From: Tolypeutes matacus
Lineage: Eukaryota; Chordata; Mammalia; Cingulata; Chlamyphoridae
Assembly (NCBI GenBank): GCA_026826555.1
Contig: JAKSZT010053881.1
Location: 6,443,759-6,507,758, forward strand
Direction: 5' to 3'
Length of the DNA: 64,000 nt
Position 1 is the stretch's first letter. Each line of letters begins with the position of its first letter. Below, one piece after another: positions 1 to 11,058 of this stretch. A model generated the notes under the pieces. That model was not told where the DNA came from and ran no database searches. It saw only the letters and a list, made by a program, of their open reading frames with translations. The translations under genes were made by a program, and so were the position numbers.

Positions 1-177
1 ATTAGCTCTTTTTCTGTGATAAAAGTTGAAAGTATCTTTTCAGAGTGCTTTTTGTCTTCTGACTTTGAACTTTTGACACAAAGATTTATTTCGCTTTATG
101 TAAATTATGTCTTCTGAATTTTAGGTAATACTTAGAAAGCACTTTCACATTTCAAGATTTCTTTTTTAACATTTTAA

Positions 178-1292
178 AATTGAAGTGTATCATTCATGCA
201 TGAACATCCATAAAAAATAAGCCCATCAACAACACCTTGCATTGTTGTGAAACAATTGTTCAAACTATGAAAGAGCACCCTCAAAACCTTACTAGTAACT
301 ATAGCCAGTATCTTACATTTAGTGTATGTTTCCCCCAAACCATCCGGCTAATGATACCCTGAATTAGTATTATATACTTGTTATAGTTCATGAGAGAATG
401 TTTTCACATTCTGTTAATTACAGTCCATTCTCCACCACAGGATTCACTCTTATACAGTCCCATGCTTTGTACAATCCATTCAAAATGTATACACAGTGGC
501 TCTCATATTCATCACAGAGTTGTGCTGTCGCCACCTTAGTAAATTTTAGAATGTTTTCAATACTCAAAAGAAAAAGTCCCATACCCACTCATACCCCTCT
601 TGTCGATTAGAATTGGTAAAATATCTTCTTTGACATTGCAGCAAAAATATTCCAATTTATTAACTATAATCCATAAGTTACATTAGTTATACTTTTCCCA
701 TGTATCACTATATACTTAACACTTGGTGAAGGAAGAACATACTTATACTATTAACCACAGTCTTCACCCACCACCAAAATCACTATATTATATAATCCCT
801 ACCTTACTCCCTAGCTTCCTTTCAATTGAAATATGACACCCACAGACTACCCCTTTTAGCCACAATCACATTTATAAATCAGGAGTTAGTTAAATTCACT
901 ATACTGTGTTACCATCAACTCTTTTCGTTTCCACACATTTACAATAAACCTTATTAAAAATTCTAAATACATTAAGCATCAGCTCCCATTTTCAACCCAC
1001 ATTCAATTTCCTAGTAACCTATACTCTAGAGTTTACCTCCGTGAGTTTAGTCAACATTTTAGTTCATATTAATGAGACCACACAATATTTGTCCTTTTGT
1101 GTCTGACTTATTTCACTCTACATAATGTCCTCAATATTCATTCATGTTGTCACATGCATCCCGATTCCTTCTTACAGCTGAACAGTATTCCACTGTATGT
1201 ATATACCACATTTGTTTATCCACTCAATTGATGAACACTTGGGTTGTTTCTATATTTTAGCAGTTGTGAATAATGCTGCTATGAACATCAGT
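178..1292 (-). mobile_element. L1 3' region, left arm only
   Basis: On the + strand this reads as the reverse complement of an L1 3' UTR, including the widespread segment around 1160-1290 (heading towards TGTGAATAATGCTGCTATGAACA). Right-arm homology is present on both sides (below about 165 and above about 1292) but not inside, so it inserted in the left arm after the duplication or was lost from the right arm. Short reading frames here (e.g. 398-610) are not genes. Confidence 0.65.
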
Positions 1293-1889
1293 GTCAAGAC
1301 TGTTTTTAGTTGTTTGATATTACCAATATGGTTTCATTCTTCATGTTAAAGTCTGTGTTCAGTTGGGAATTTAAATTGCTATATTAAAGTTATATTAAAG
1401 ACCTATACTCCGCTTTCTTTACATAGCTGTTCTCTGAGACAATATATCAAACAGGCATCTTTTACCACTGATCTGAAGTGATCAGTGTCTGAGTTGGACA
1501 ATCTCTATAAGTATTTGGGTCTATGTCCAGAGTATCTCGCCTATTCCAATGCTTTGTATGTTGTGCCCCAGTATTTCACTGGGTAATTACTGCAGCTCTA
1601 TAAAAGGTTTTTAGAAAAGGTAGATGTGGTCCATCTTCATTACACTTCTATATTCCACTAGCAATTTTTAGAAGTAATTAAAACATTTGAATTTAAACTT
1701 TCATGAAGTTAGTCAAACTTCATTTTTTAAAAAATCTTTTTACTTATTCATCTCAGACACATTAAATTTAGGGTGAATTGACTTGAATGCATACACTTGG
1801 TATGTTTCTTTTTGTGACTATCACTAGCATTTTTGATAAGTTTATTTCAAGTGTTTACTGCTATAGAAAATTTAGTCTATTTCTCTACC

Positions 1890-2130
1890 CTACCTTCTAA
1901 ACTGGTGTCACCAAATGTCTTCTCTCAAGAGCCAGACAGTAAATATCTTAGGCTTTGTTAGACATGCAGTTTTCATTGTAACTGCTCAATGCTGCCCTTG
2001 TGACAAGAAAGCAGTCATAAACATATGCACTTGGTATGCTCCAATAAAACTTTTTTCAAAAAATATAGGTAGCAGGTCAGATTTGGCTCACAAGTAAGAA
2101 TTTGCTGACCCCAGGTCTAAATATTTGTTG
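1890..2130 (-). mobile_element. Degenerate hAT/MER-type DNA transposon (shared by both arms)
   Basis: It resembles the family of short non-autonomous hAT elements whose ends read like GGTCAGCAAA and GCTGACCCC. The same element is at about 46650-46860 in the right arm, so it predates the duplication. The 60-codon open frame at 1915-2097 lies in it and is not a gene. Confidence 0.5.
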
Positions 2131-2238
2131 GCCTCTCCCCTAAACTAACTCATAATACCAACATTTATTCTATCTAATGTTCCAGGCACTTACATCCTAC
2201 TGATAAGTAGTCACTTTTTACATTTAAAACTTAGAAGA

Positions 2239-2400
2239 TTATTATTAATATTATTGGAATAATGAAAATGCTCTAAAAATGATTGAAGTGATGAATGCAC
2301 AACTCTGTGATTATACAAATACCATTAATTGTACACTTTGGATGGATTTATGCTTTATTAAAATATATCAATAAAATTGATTTGTTAAAAAAAAAAAAAG
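2239..2400 (+). mobile_element. Short L1 3' end with target-site duplication
   Basis: A 5'-truncated L1 3' end (ACAACTCTGTGATTATAC... then CAATAAAATTG and a poly-A) is flanked by the direct repeat ACTTAGAAGA at 2229-2238 and 2401-2410. It is absent from the right arm, so the insertion followed the duplication. Confidence 0.75.
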
Positions 2401-2486
2401 ACTTAGAAGAATGAAAGGGAAAATCATATATGCTAAAAATAAGAGAAGAATATATCCACGTTCTATACTTTCCTTCAAAGAACACC

Positions 2487-2707
2487 TAATTCTTTTTAAA
2501 TAGTGAGCTGATGCCTTTTACAACCTGGCCCCATTAATTGAACTGGAGCAGCAAAGTTAACTCAGCGCCAATTCTGTCCAAACTTTGTGCAATCCAGGGA
2601 ATATTATGATTTTTAGTAGAATCAATAACATTTTGCAAACGATTTATCTCTCCATGCATCTCCTCTGATTTCTTCCTAAAACCTTCCTTTAGCAGATCCT
2701 CTTGGAC
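2487..2707 (-). pseudogene. GBP relic exon 11 (frameshifted)
   Basis: The acceptor is a long T-run then TAG at 2708-2710. The frame begins [20 protein letters not shown], like the intact copy. Around 2550-2570 it has lost 7 nt relative to 46388-46405, which shifts the frame and removes the hydrophobic C-terminal tail. The ancestral stop region is near 2487. Confidence 0.85.
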
Positions 2708-3569
2708 CTAAAAAAAAAAAAAAAAAGAGGGATGTAAGATTTAAGAAATCCCCACTTTTTCAAGAAGCACATTTTGAACTTTGTGAAACTATCATGCCTT
2801 AACTTTGATAGTGAAAGGAGATTATTTGCAACATCTAGGGATCATCCAGCTTGGACATAGACAGTTAAAGGAAGCATTGTTTACAATAGTGTCAAGCCAG
2901 GCATGTAAGATATTATGACCAAAAAGTGTCAGTTGGGAAGGAGTCATAAGTCTGAATGTACTAATTCTCAATCTCACTTGGGGTGGTATGTCCAATCATA
3001 TCTTAGAAATAATGGAAACTTACAGGCTGATCTAGAAATCTGACATATATATTTTCTGATGGGAAAAGAGAGCAATTCCCCTGAGGTATATGGTGACTTG
3101 GGCAGGCTATCCACACTTGGAGAAAAATACAGAATGTTATCAGCTGTCAGCTCACTGTAATTCCTAGCCTGGACACATTTGATAGCTCTAACTCAGGGTC
3201 TTTGGGTGGTAATAGGGTTCCTGATAACTGGCAGTGACCTGGGGAAAGCAAACCAGTAGCTGCTTATTTTGCATATGCTTTGTGGTGATATGTGCTTAAC
3301 CAGGCCTCAGGAGCTCACTTTAGAATCACTGCAAACAGCAGCTCAAACCCTCTCTATATTTTCCAAAGTCATCCTGGACTCTCCAGTCTCAGTATGGACA
3401 AGAACTCAAAGGGCTGTGGAAGAGGCAAAAGGGCTGAGGCCTTTAGTGAATCGAAGGCAGTGAATTGGAATGGTGCTTCTCTAAATGGTTTTGCATTCGG
3501 CTTCCCATCCCTTTCTGAAGTACCAGGACAAAGACACTCAGGCACAACCTAGGCCCTGGCCAGACTTAC

Positions 3570-3763
3570 CTTCAGCTTATGCTGCAGCATTCTTTCCAGG
3601 TCTCTCAAATCATTGTTTCTTTCCTTCTCCATCTTCTCTTTCAGCTGGGCCATATTTTCCTTCAGGCTCCTCTCTTTGGCTTCCATCTGCTGCTGCAGCT
3701 CTTCCTGTTTCTGCCTCAGCAACTCCTGCTCCCTCTCAGCTGCCTCTGTCATGGCCTTGTCTG
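3570..3763 (-). pseudogene. GBP relic exon 10 (open, splice sites intact)
   Basis: It has the same 194-nt length as the intact exon at 45152-45345. It encodes the coiled-coil part of the GBP effector domain ([20 protein letters not shown] at its core). The acceptor GGGATAG and donor GTAAG are both kept. It is the only fully open exon of this relic, and the 100-codon frame on the - strand here is the exon plus intron read-through. Confidence 0.88.
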
Positions 3764-4087
3764 CTATCCCGCAAAGTATTAGAATGGTAATGAAATAACA
3801 GGTCAGGCCCGAGGTCAAACCTCTTAATATCAGAGACCAAACCAAATTCAAAGGTGGAGAAGGAAATCTCAGAATTCACCCAGTGTTCAGACTACCAAGA
3901 GCAGAGTTCAGATGTGGTGGGAAAGTCTGTATCTCGCTGGATGCACAACCACACCTCCCCTATAGTTTTCAGATTGAGCAGAGTGTGTGCTCAGGAGAAA
4001 ATCTCACTGTTTGGGAATGTCTTCCTGTTAGACCTGCCAGGGGACACTGCAGGAACCTCTGCATCTCCCTGGGATTTGTGCCTGTAC

Positions 4088-4190
4088 CTGCTATGGCCTT
4101 CTCTCCATGGGTGAGGGCTTTATCAGCCTACAGGATGAATTTCTCTATTGCCACCTGTGCCTGCAGGAAGCTCTGGAGAACTTCTTTTGC
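4088..4190 (-). pseudogene. GBP relic exon 9 with in-frame stop
   Basis: Its 103 nt match exon 9 of the intact copy (44714-44816), with the acceptor TTTCTCAG and donor GTACAG preserved. Codon 21 of the exon is TAG (bases 4128-4130 on the - strand) where the intact gene has CAG (Gln 476), a single C-to-T change. Confidence 0.9.
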
Positions 4191-5160
4191 CTGAGAAACC
4201 AAGAGGAAAGAACATAGAATTCCACCATGCAGATTAATTCTGCACAATCAAGTCTGTACATGCCTTTTTTTTTGCTTTCTGTTTAATAGTCCGTGAACCT
4301 CCTACCTGGGGTTCAAGCTCCTTAGTGTGACCAGAGACCCCCATATTTCCTTCTCTGTCTCTCCAAACCCTTTCCAATTGGTATATCCCAACACCTGCTC
4401 TAGTGCCCAGGTAGTAAAAATTATGTGTAGTTGCATATACAAGGGACTTTGCGTTTCAGATAACATCTTGACTTGAACAACATGTGCAAATACTTGAAAA
4501 TTTACACTGCATTCCCCAGAAGGTTTCCTAAGATGCCTTTACAGTGTGAAATGCTGTCCCTCCCCTGCCACTGCTAGATTTGTAAATTTATGTAACTATT
4601 TAACTGGCCTGTGTCTCCCACATCACATCTCTAAAATGTGGATAATAACGGCAAATGTTTCATATCATAGTGTGGAGGGTTAAATTTAAACGCTTGGGGA
4701 AAAAGTCTTTACACTATATCAGTTGCATAGGCAATAAGTTTTCAATGTATCTTGTTGTATTACTATTATTACATATCTTATCATCCTCTGTGTCAGCCAG
4801 GATCACAGGACTCTGAGCATTATATTCTGTATGCAATTGCCTATTTACTTGACTCTCATGTTTGATCAGGAATGTAAAGACTTTCACTTTAACTCGTAAA
4901 TCCTAAGAATTGGCACGAAGCTTGCCACTTAGTTTCATGAAGAAATACTTTCTGTCTGCCTTTCCTGGATTTTGGATTTGCATACTCTCTTATAGGTAAT
5001 GAATATTTCTACTCGAATCAGGAATAAATAGCAAATACTGGACATTAAAAGCTAAATGTATCATGATCTCTTATTCCTCACAAGAGGGGCTGTGCTCTCA
5101 GATTTTCCAGAGACCCCCTGACTTCACTGTCGGTGTCCCAATGCTCCCCTTGTTCCTCAC

Positions 5161-5275
5161 CTTCACTCCTTTCCTGGGCACTTGGCAGTACTCCTGTTCA
5201 ATCCTTCTCTTTGCTTCTCTGTAGCGCTTGTGCCCTCCAGGAACACAGAAAAACCCTGCTGCAATGCTTTCCACC
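5161..5275 (-). pseudogene. GBP relic exon 8, 3' half only
   Basis: This matches 43586-43700 of the intact gene up to the GGTGG at 5271-5275, then switches without a gap to sequence matching 35859 and upward in reverse order, i.e. intron 1. The donor GTGAGG at 5155-5160 is intact. The junction is the deletion breakpoint described in the findings. Confidence 0.9.
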
Positions 5276-5299
5276 TCTAGCTATGGGTATTCAAGGCGC

Positions 5300-5990
5300 A
5301 TATCAGCATCTTCAATGTGGTCTGTTGTATTCATTTCCCAAGACTACTGCAACAAATTACCCCAAGGTGAATTACATGGATTAAAACAAAAAGAAATTTC
5401 TTTCCCACATTCTGGATTACAGATGTCTCAAATCCCAGTGTCATTACAGCCACACTCCCTCTAACGGCTCTAAGACAGAATCCTCCCTGCCTTTTCCAGC
5501 TTTTGTTGGCTCCACATACTCCCTGGGTTGAGGCTGCATAACTCCAATCACATGGCTTCTCCTCTCCTGTGTGTGTCTTCTCCTCTTTTTTTTTTTTTTT
5601 TTTTTTTTTAAAGATTTTATTTATTCATTCATTTATCCCCCCCTTGCTGCTTGTGCTCGCTTGGGTCAGCTAACCACACCGCGCGGGCGGGCTTGCCTTC
5701 ACCAGGAGGCCCCGGGAACTGAACCCGGGGCCTCCCATATGGTAAACCGGAGCCCTACTGATTGAGCCACAGCCACTTCCCTCTTCTCCTCTTTTGTCTT
5801 GGACAAATCTCCCTGAATATCTCTCATCAGGATACTTGTCATTGTGTACAGGACTCACCTGCGAAATCCTTAACTTAGTTACATCTGCAAAGACCCTCTG
5901 TCCAAATAAGGACACATTTATAATTACCCCCAGTTAAGAGTTAGTGGTATATTTTTGGAGGCCACTGTTCAACCCACTACATAGGTGTAT
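5300..5990 (-). mobile_element. MaLR (MLT1-like) LTR, left-arm copy
   Basis: It reads on the + strand as the reverse complement of an MLT1-type LTR (a CAACAAATTACCCC end, and an ACTTAGTTACATCTGCAAAG block). The same insertion sits at 35358-35800 in the right arm with the same flank (GTTGATATACAC), so it predates the duplication. A SINE interrupts it. The copies are about 25% different, the most diverged shared segment in the window. Confidence 0.75.
5590..5781 (-). mobile_element. DAS-type tRNA-derived SINE
   Basis: This is a reverse-oriented SINE: poly-T head, the complement of the GATAAATGAATAAATAAA tail, then B-box and A-box regions ending in GCTTCCC-like sequence. The target-site duplication TCTTCTCCTCTTTT lies at 5576-5589 and 5782-5795. 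It sits inside the MaLR LTR and is absent from the right arm, hence younger than the duplication. Confidence 0.92.
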
Positions 5991-7099
5991 ATCAACTTTT
6001 TACTTTTCGGACAGTTCTAAGCAAAAATGTTGGAAGATGATGCGCTCTTAGTCCACTGTGCCCACAACGTCTGAGGATATGGATGATGTCACATAGAATA
6101 ATGACTAATTTCCACTGAGTCATTTCTCTAAAAAATGACACAGATGCCTTATGGACATTATCTTATTGATCCTGACAAAAAAAATTCTAATATTTAAAGA
6201 ATCTTATCCTTTCTTAGGACATAAAATAAAGGAAGCCTAGATGGGGTGCGTGGTTAAAAGTTTCATGGTCAGAAGCAAGATTTGAACGCAAATCTGTATC
6301 ACATCCAAGGATGACTCCCAGATTTTATGACGAACTGATTAGATATTGTCAAAAAAAAAAAAAAAAGTAAGAAACACAGGCATAGTAATATGATTTTAAG
6401 TGTTTTACAAATATTATTTTATTTAGTATTTGTATTGACCCTATGAGGTAGTTAATATAAATACACCCAGCACATTTTTTTTTTTTTCAAAATAAGAGGC
6501 AGGATAGAATAAGCATTTCGCCAGTCACAAAGCTAGTAAAGAGGCCATCCAGTATTTGAACGGAGGCAGCCAGCTCCAATCTGCCCACACTCTTTCTCTC
6601 TCACTCTTTCTTTCTCTCACACACACACTCATTCTCAGACAGGTTCCTGCTCTAGTTCTCCTTCCTTTAACTCTTCCACTTTATGATCAGCATCTTCAGG
6701 TAAATCTGTATTAAGAGGCCGAAAAAAATACTCGTGGATATAGAAACATCTCCCTTAATCCGAGAAAGGACTTCAGCCACCCTTTCTGAAGATGAGGGTA
6801 GATGCACTCCTCTGCCATACAAGGCTCTTTCTAGAGACAACCTGCTACAGCCTGGGTGGGTGCCCCAGGAGGAGCAGCGCATCCAGCGGCTGCCGTGCAG
6901 GCTCGGTTGCCTCGCAGCCGCCCCAGGTCCTAACCGAGATGCTGATCGCCAAAGCCAAGCGCCTGCAGGGCAGACAGCCGCGCCACCCGTGCCTTGCTCT
7001 GGCTGAGCTCTCCCTGTTGCTAATCTGCACTTCAGAATTTGCGTCATTCAGTTAGTTAAGGGAAATTTTCAAGGAAGACAGAGTTTAGAAAACAATTTC

Positions 7100-7290
7100 C
7101 CTGACCCGGGCGCTGAGGCCAGGGGCGGGAATACAATTCCTCAACTGCCCTGGCTCACTCCTTGCACTCTTCTGCGTGGGGCACCTCGAGACACCAATTG
7201 TTCTTTTCAGAAGCCCAAAAGCAAGTAGGAGAGTAATGTCATCTCCTTAAGGACAGGATGAAGAGAAACAAAACTGAAAGTATTCCCGCT
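7100..7290 (-). promoter_or_regulatory. Decayed interferon-responsive promoter and exon 1 of the GBP relic
   Basis: On the - strand this matches 33975-34164. The ISRE-like block (7269-7282, CAAAACTGAAAGTA on the + strand) is kept almost unchanged. The GAS-like palindrome of the right arm has one substitution here (TTTTCAGAA at 7204-7212, where the palindrome would be TTCTCAGAA). The exon 1 splice donor reads CAGGGAAATT instead of CAGGTAAATT, so exon 1 can no longer be spliced normally. Confidence 0.65.
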
Positions 7291-7384
7291 TTTTGCGTTA
7301 TGGGTGGGTGGGGGTGGGAGGGGGCTGAAAGGACGTTGGGGGCGGATCCGCGGTTATTCTACATCTGCCTTTGCTACAATTGAT

Positions 7385-8145
7385 GAACACATTTTGAAGC
7401 ACTGCTAGTACCCGTGATCTATAGTTTACATTATGCTTTACACTTTACACCACATAATTTTATAGGTTTTGACAAAATGTATAATGTCCAGTATCCTTCA
7501 TTGCAATGTAATGCAGAACAATTCCAAAATCCCCAAAATGCCCTCCCCCCATGTTACATCTATTCTTCCCTCTCCCTCCCTTCAAAACCTCTGGTGACCA
7601 CTGTCTTTATATCAATGTAACAAGTTCTTCTATGACTAAATAATAATAAGTCTATAGTAGCATTCCCCCTTTATTTGTTCATTCCTCAATCTTGAGGATT
7701 TTAGGATGGTGATGCCCACTCTGCTTCAGATTGAGAGGGAGCTTAGATCACATGGGACAGATGGGTGGAACTGTCTTGCTTACAGTCATAGATAACGCTC
7801 TGTTTTGGGGGGATGGGCATTGTCCATCAACATCATTTTGTTAGTTATCCTGGGTGAGTCCAATGCACTGGAGAGTAAGTGTTGGCTGCAACTTTGATGA
7901 GATTCAGGGCTTAACTAGCATATAAACAGACCAAAGATTATTTATCTGGGACATATATTTATTTAATGGGTATGATGCTAATTATAGGTTCAAATAAGAG
8001 GGGCAGGAGAGCCATGTGTAGGGAAATTATAAGTGAGTCTATCTCTGTTACATTGGGGAAATAGATTAACATATATTCCAAGGTTGGCCTGCCAACAGGG
8101 TAAAGTTTGAGTTTTATGAGTTTATGTCCTCTCTTTAGTAATTTC
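7385..8145 (-). mobile_element. L1 3' UTR segment (left-arm copy)
   Basis: This is the reverse complement of the L1 3' UTR also seen at 31640-32578. The extreme 3' end and poly-A are missing here because the left arm has lost the equivalent of about 32440-33870. The sequence is about 13% different from the right-arm copy by eye. The small open frames in it are not genes. Confidence 0.7.
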
Positions 8146-8773
8146 AAATTTTAAAATACACTCTTCTTGTAGGAAACGTGGTAAAATTAAATGATGAGTT
8201 TTTAAATTTTCACTATTTGATATTATTAAAATTAGTCAATTGTATTTTTTACCCTGTAACACCAGGGGATACATTTTACTGGTAAATATCTTCCAAAATG
8301 GGAGCCATTGCTATTGGTTATTTAAAGAGGAACAAAGCAAAATTCTCACTCTTGGTGAGTCTGTATCACGAAGGGCACAAATATAAAATAAAGCAAGCAG
8401 GAAATGTTGCAAAACGTTTCTTGGGTATCTACAAGAGCAACAATTCATTATATTTGGAAAGCTAATTTGGTGGATTCATAGGGAAAGTGTAGTTTCTGCT
8501 GGATCTTGAATGAAAATTCAAACTTGAGTAAAGACAGTTTGGAGTAATGTATTTTAGGGCAAATGAAGGAAATGAGAAATATATAATGGTAAGAAATAAA
8601 TAGTAGGAATCAGTCAGAGTCCACTGTAGCTAGTCTAACAGGTTGACTGTGGATGAGGTTGAAAGATTAAGTGCAACCTGGGTCATAGACTTTATCCCAC
8701 AGGCAGGTAGTCTTTGAAGGTTATTACTAGGCACAGTCAGACTGAACATGAGTTCAACCACTCTCTCCCCTCC

Positions 8774-9214
8774 TGTTGAACCCTAAATTAGCCTACCCAT
8801 AGGCCTTCATGGCAACCAGAGGAACGTAAAAAAAAAAAGCTTTCCACTGTCTCCTAAGTGTCTTATCTGAAAAGCACACAATCTCCCCTCCCTTGAACAA
8901 TCTTGCAAGGACAGACAAGCACACAACCTCCCCTCCTTTGAACAATCCTGCAAGGACATCTCAACCCTGCAGCTGTGCCCCAGGTTATCAGGGCACACTG
9001 TGCAAACGCTAGCTAACTGCCAAAATCCGCTTCTGTTTATTCTGCTTGCTTGCAAACTGCATCTGCAACCCTCTATAAAAGGGAGCCATTTTAGAACCTC
9101 GGGGCTGCAGTTCTCTCCTACATGAGAAGTGCTACAGACACCCGCAGGCTTAGCTCAATAAATTTCATAAAAGTGGTTAAAGTCTGAGTGTGGTCGATCT
9201 CCTGGGTTACAACA
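8774..9214 (+). repeat. ERV A 5' LTR
   Basis: It begins TGTTGAACCC and ends GGTTACAACA. A TATA box (CTATAAAAGG, about 9074) and a poly-A signal (CAATAAAT, about 9157) are visible. It is 441 bp, against 394 bp for the 3' LTR, because a block of about 45 bp around 8870-8960 (CACACAAYCTCCCCTCC...CAAGGACA) is tandemly duplicated in U3. Confidence 0.93.
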
Positions 9215-9216
9215 TT

Positions 9217-9235
9217 TGGAGGCCCCAGCGAGATT
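9217..9235 (+). promoter_or_regulatory. ERV A primer binding site (tRNA-Thr)
   Basis: TGGAGGCCCCAGCGAGATT, two bases after the 5' LTR, is complementary to the 3' end of a vertebrate tRNA-Thr(UGU) including CCA. This assigns the primer and supports the class I assignment. Confidence 0.85.
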
Positions 9236-9685
9236 AACCGCGAGTTCCCCCTTAATTGGGGTCGACCTCCTCAGACTAAGCGGGAAGTGCCTCCACTTCC
9301 TTGCCTTTGCTTTTGATTCGTGATCGGATTCGGACTAGGACAGTGGCCACGAGGAATCTGGTAAGAGATTTTCCCTTTTGTGTTAGCTCCGGAGCATTTG
9401 TGGGGGCTGTTGCAGGCAGGACGCCGCGGTACTGCACACCCCGAATCAGGGACGGGGTTTTTTCCTGATTTTGGAAACCGTTAGGTTTCACTTTGGTATT
9501 TGGCTGTGTGAGTAGGAGTGAAACTAGTCTCCAGTGTTTTGTTTGTTTGTCGGTCTATGTTCAGTGTTTCTTGGTGTTTTAACTTTTTCAACCCTAACAG
9601 GATGAGACAAGGAAAATCCACTCCGTGAACTCCTCTTGAATGCATTCTTGCTAATTTTTCTAATTTCTTTAAAAGATCCTGTGAC

Positions 9686-11058
9686 TATGGGAAGCCAGCA
9701 GATCCAGGCTTCCTACGGACCCTCTGTGAACTTGAACGGCCAGCCTTCTGAACAGATTGGCCTTTGGAAGGCTCATTTGATTTATCTCTGTTGTTTGCTG
9801 TACAGTCTGTTGTTTATGGGGTTCCCCACCCCAACCAGAGGGTTTATATAGATGTTTGGATTGACATTGTGTATGATAAAGTAGAATATATCCAGAAATG
9901 CCAGAAACCAGGGAAGGAGGATATGTATGCAAAGGTAGGCGGAAAAACCATTTTAATAACTGCCCCGAAACCTCGAGGGGCACGGGATCCCCCAGAAGAA
10001 AAGAAAGATGAGAAACCAGAGAAACAGAAACCCCGTTTATATCCTGTTCTGCCAGGGAAAACTGATGATATAGCTGAAAGCTTATTTGACCCCCCCCCCC
10101 CCCTGCGCCTTGCCCAAGAACTCCCTCGCAGCAACAGGCACCAAGGCGCTCGCCCCAAGGGGAAGTCCAGAGTCCTCCCCACAAGAGAGGGGGAACTCCT
10201 TATCAGCCCCCCCCCCCACCAGGGCCTGATTCTTCAGTGCCCCTGTTGCCGCTCAGGGAAGTTCCTCCTCAACCAGTGGCGCCTCCGGGCCATACTCAAA
10301 TAATTTATGTCCCATTTTCCCACCTCTAATCTCTATAATTGGAAGCACCAGAACCCTCCTTTTTCAAAGAACCCCCAAAGGCTGATTTTGCTTTTAGAAA
10401 CTATTTTCCTCACTCATCAGCCTACCTGGGATAATTGTCAACTGATTTTACAATCACTCCCTTCGAGTCCTCCTCGTTGGAACCCTAACACTGATGTAGG
10501 GATGAAAGCCTTGCGCCACTATCACCAGTCTCTACTTAGGGGTCTAAGGACTGCAGCTAAAAAGCCTACCAATTTAACTAAGGTTAGTGCAGTCATGCAG
10601 GGTAAGGACGAGTCCCCGGCTGCTTTCTTAGAGAGATTATTGGAGGCATATCGAATGTACACCCCCTTAGACCCAGAAGATGAAAATAAAAAACGAATGG
10701 TAAACATGGCGTTCGTCTCTCAGTTGGCCCCAGACATTAAAAAAAAAAACTTCAAAAGCAAAAAGGGCTTGAAGGGAAAACTAGAAGTGAATTAGTAAAA
10801 ATAGCTCAGAAAGTTTTCCAAAATAAAGAAGATCCTATTCGGGAGCAGACCAAGCAGCTCTCGCGAATCTTGCTGGCAGCACCAACCCGGAAACCCCATC
10901 CCTCCAAGGGACAGCCGGAGAGAGGAGACCTAAAGAAGAACCAATGTGCCTTTTGCAAGGGGATGGGGCACTGGAAAAAGAATTGTCCTAAATTAATAGG
11001 CAGAAGGGCTCAGGAATCTAAAGAACCGGCCCGCCTCTTAGTAAAAACTGAAGATTAA
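9686..11058 (+). pseudogene. ERV A gag (broken)
   Basis: The ATG at 9686 opens with Met-Gly, a myristoylation signal as in matrix proteins, but this frame closes at 9851. Matrix continues in another frame at about 9840-10100 and the proline/charged region up to 10303. Capsid is at 10307-10795, with the tryptophan- and proline-rich gammaretroviral capsid layout. A frame break falls at an A-run (10739-10749). Nucleocapsid follows with one zinc knuckle, CAFCKGMGHWKKNC, at 10945-10986. Two long C-runs (10090-10103 and 10207-10216) are likely slippage sites behind the frame changes. The gag stop is the TAA at 11056. Confidence 0.88.

Larger units (their letters stand above)
2487..7290 (-). pseudogene. 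Truncated GBP (GBP6-like) pseudogene, left arm
   Basis: Mirror-image, broken copy of the gene at 34120-46457. Reading leftwards it holds a promoter with an ISRE-like site (7269-7282), non-coding exon 1 ending near 7100, a MaLR LTR, then the 3' 115 nt of exon 8 (5161-5275), exon 9 (4088-4190), exon 10 (3570-3763) and exon 11 (2487-2707). Exons 2-7 and the first 98 nt of exon 8 are missing, so the start codon, P-loop and whole GTPase domain are absent. Further breaks are the exon 1 donor (GG instead of GT), an in-frame TAG in exon 9 and a frameshift in exon 11. Exon 10 is still open with intact splice signals. No GBP protein can be made from it. Some remaining exons are only a few percent different from the intact copy, probably because of gene conversion. 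Confidence 0.92.

Noticed and set aside
3485..3798. Overlapping + strand open frames of 60-100 codons
   Set aside because: They are antisense shadows of GBP relic exon 10 on the - strand, whose purine-rich coiled-coil codons leave the other strand free of stops.
5595..5607. CRISPR-like or satellite arrays among the many simple repeats
   Set aside because: All are short mononucleotide, (CA)n, (TGAC)n or GA-rich runs without regular spacers.
6734..7055. Overlapping open frames on both strands in GC-rich DNA (also 33854-34639)
   Set aside because: Stop codons are rare in GC-rich sequence. The frames are not conserved between the two arms (frame shifts between copies) and match no protein I know.
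9669..10184. 171- and 112-codon - strand frames
   Set aside because: Antisense of ERV A gag, caused by its composition and C-runs.
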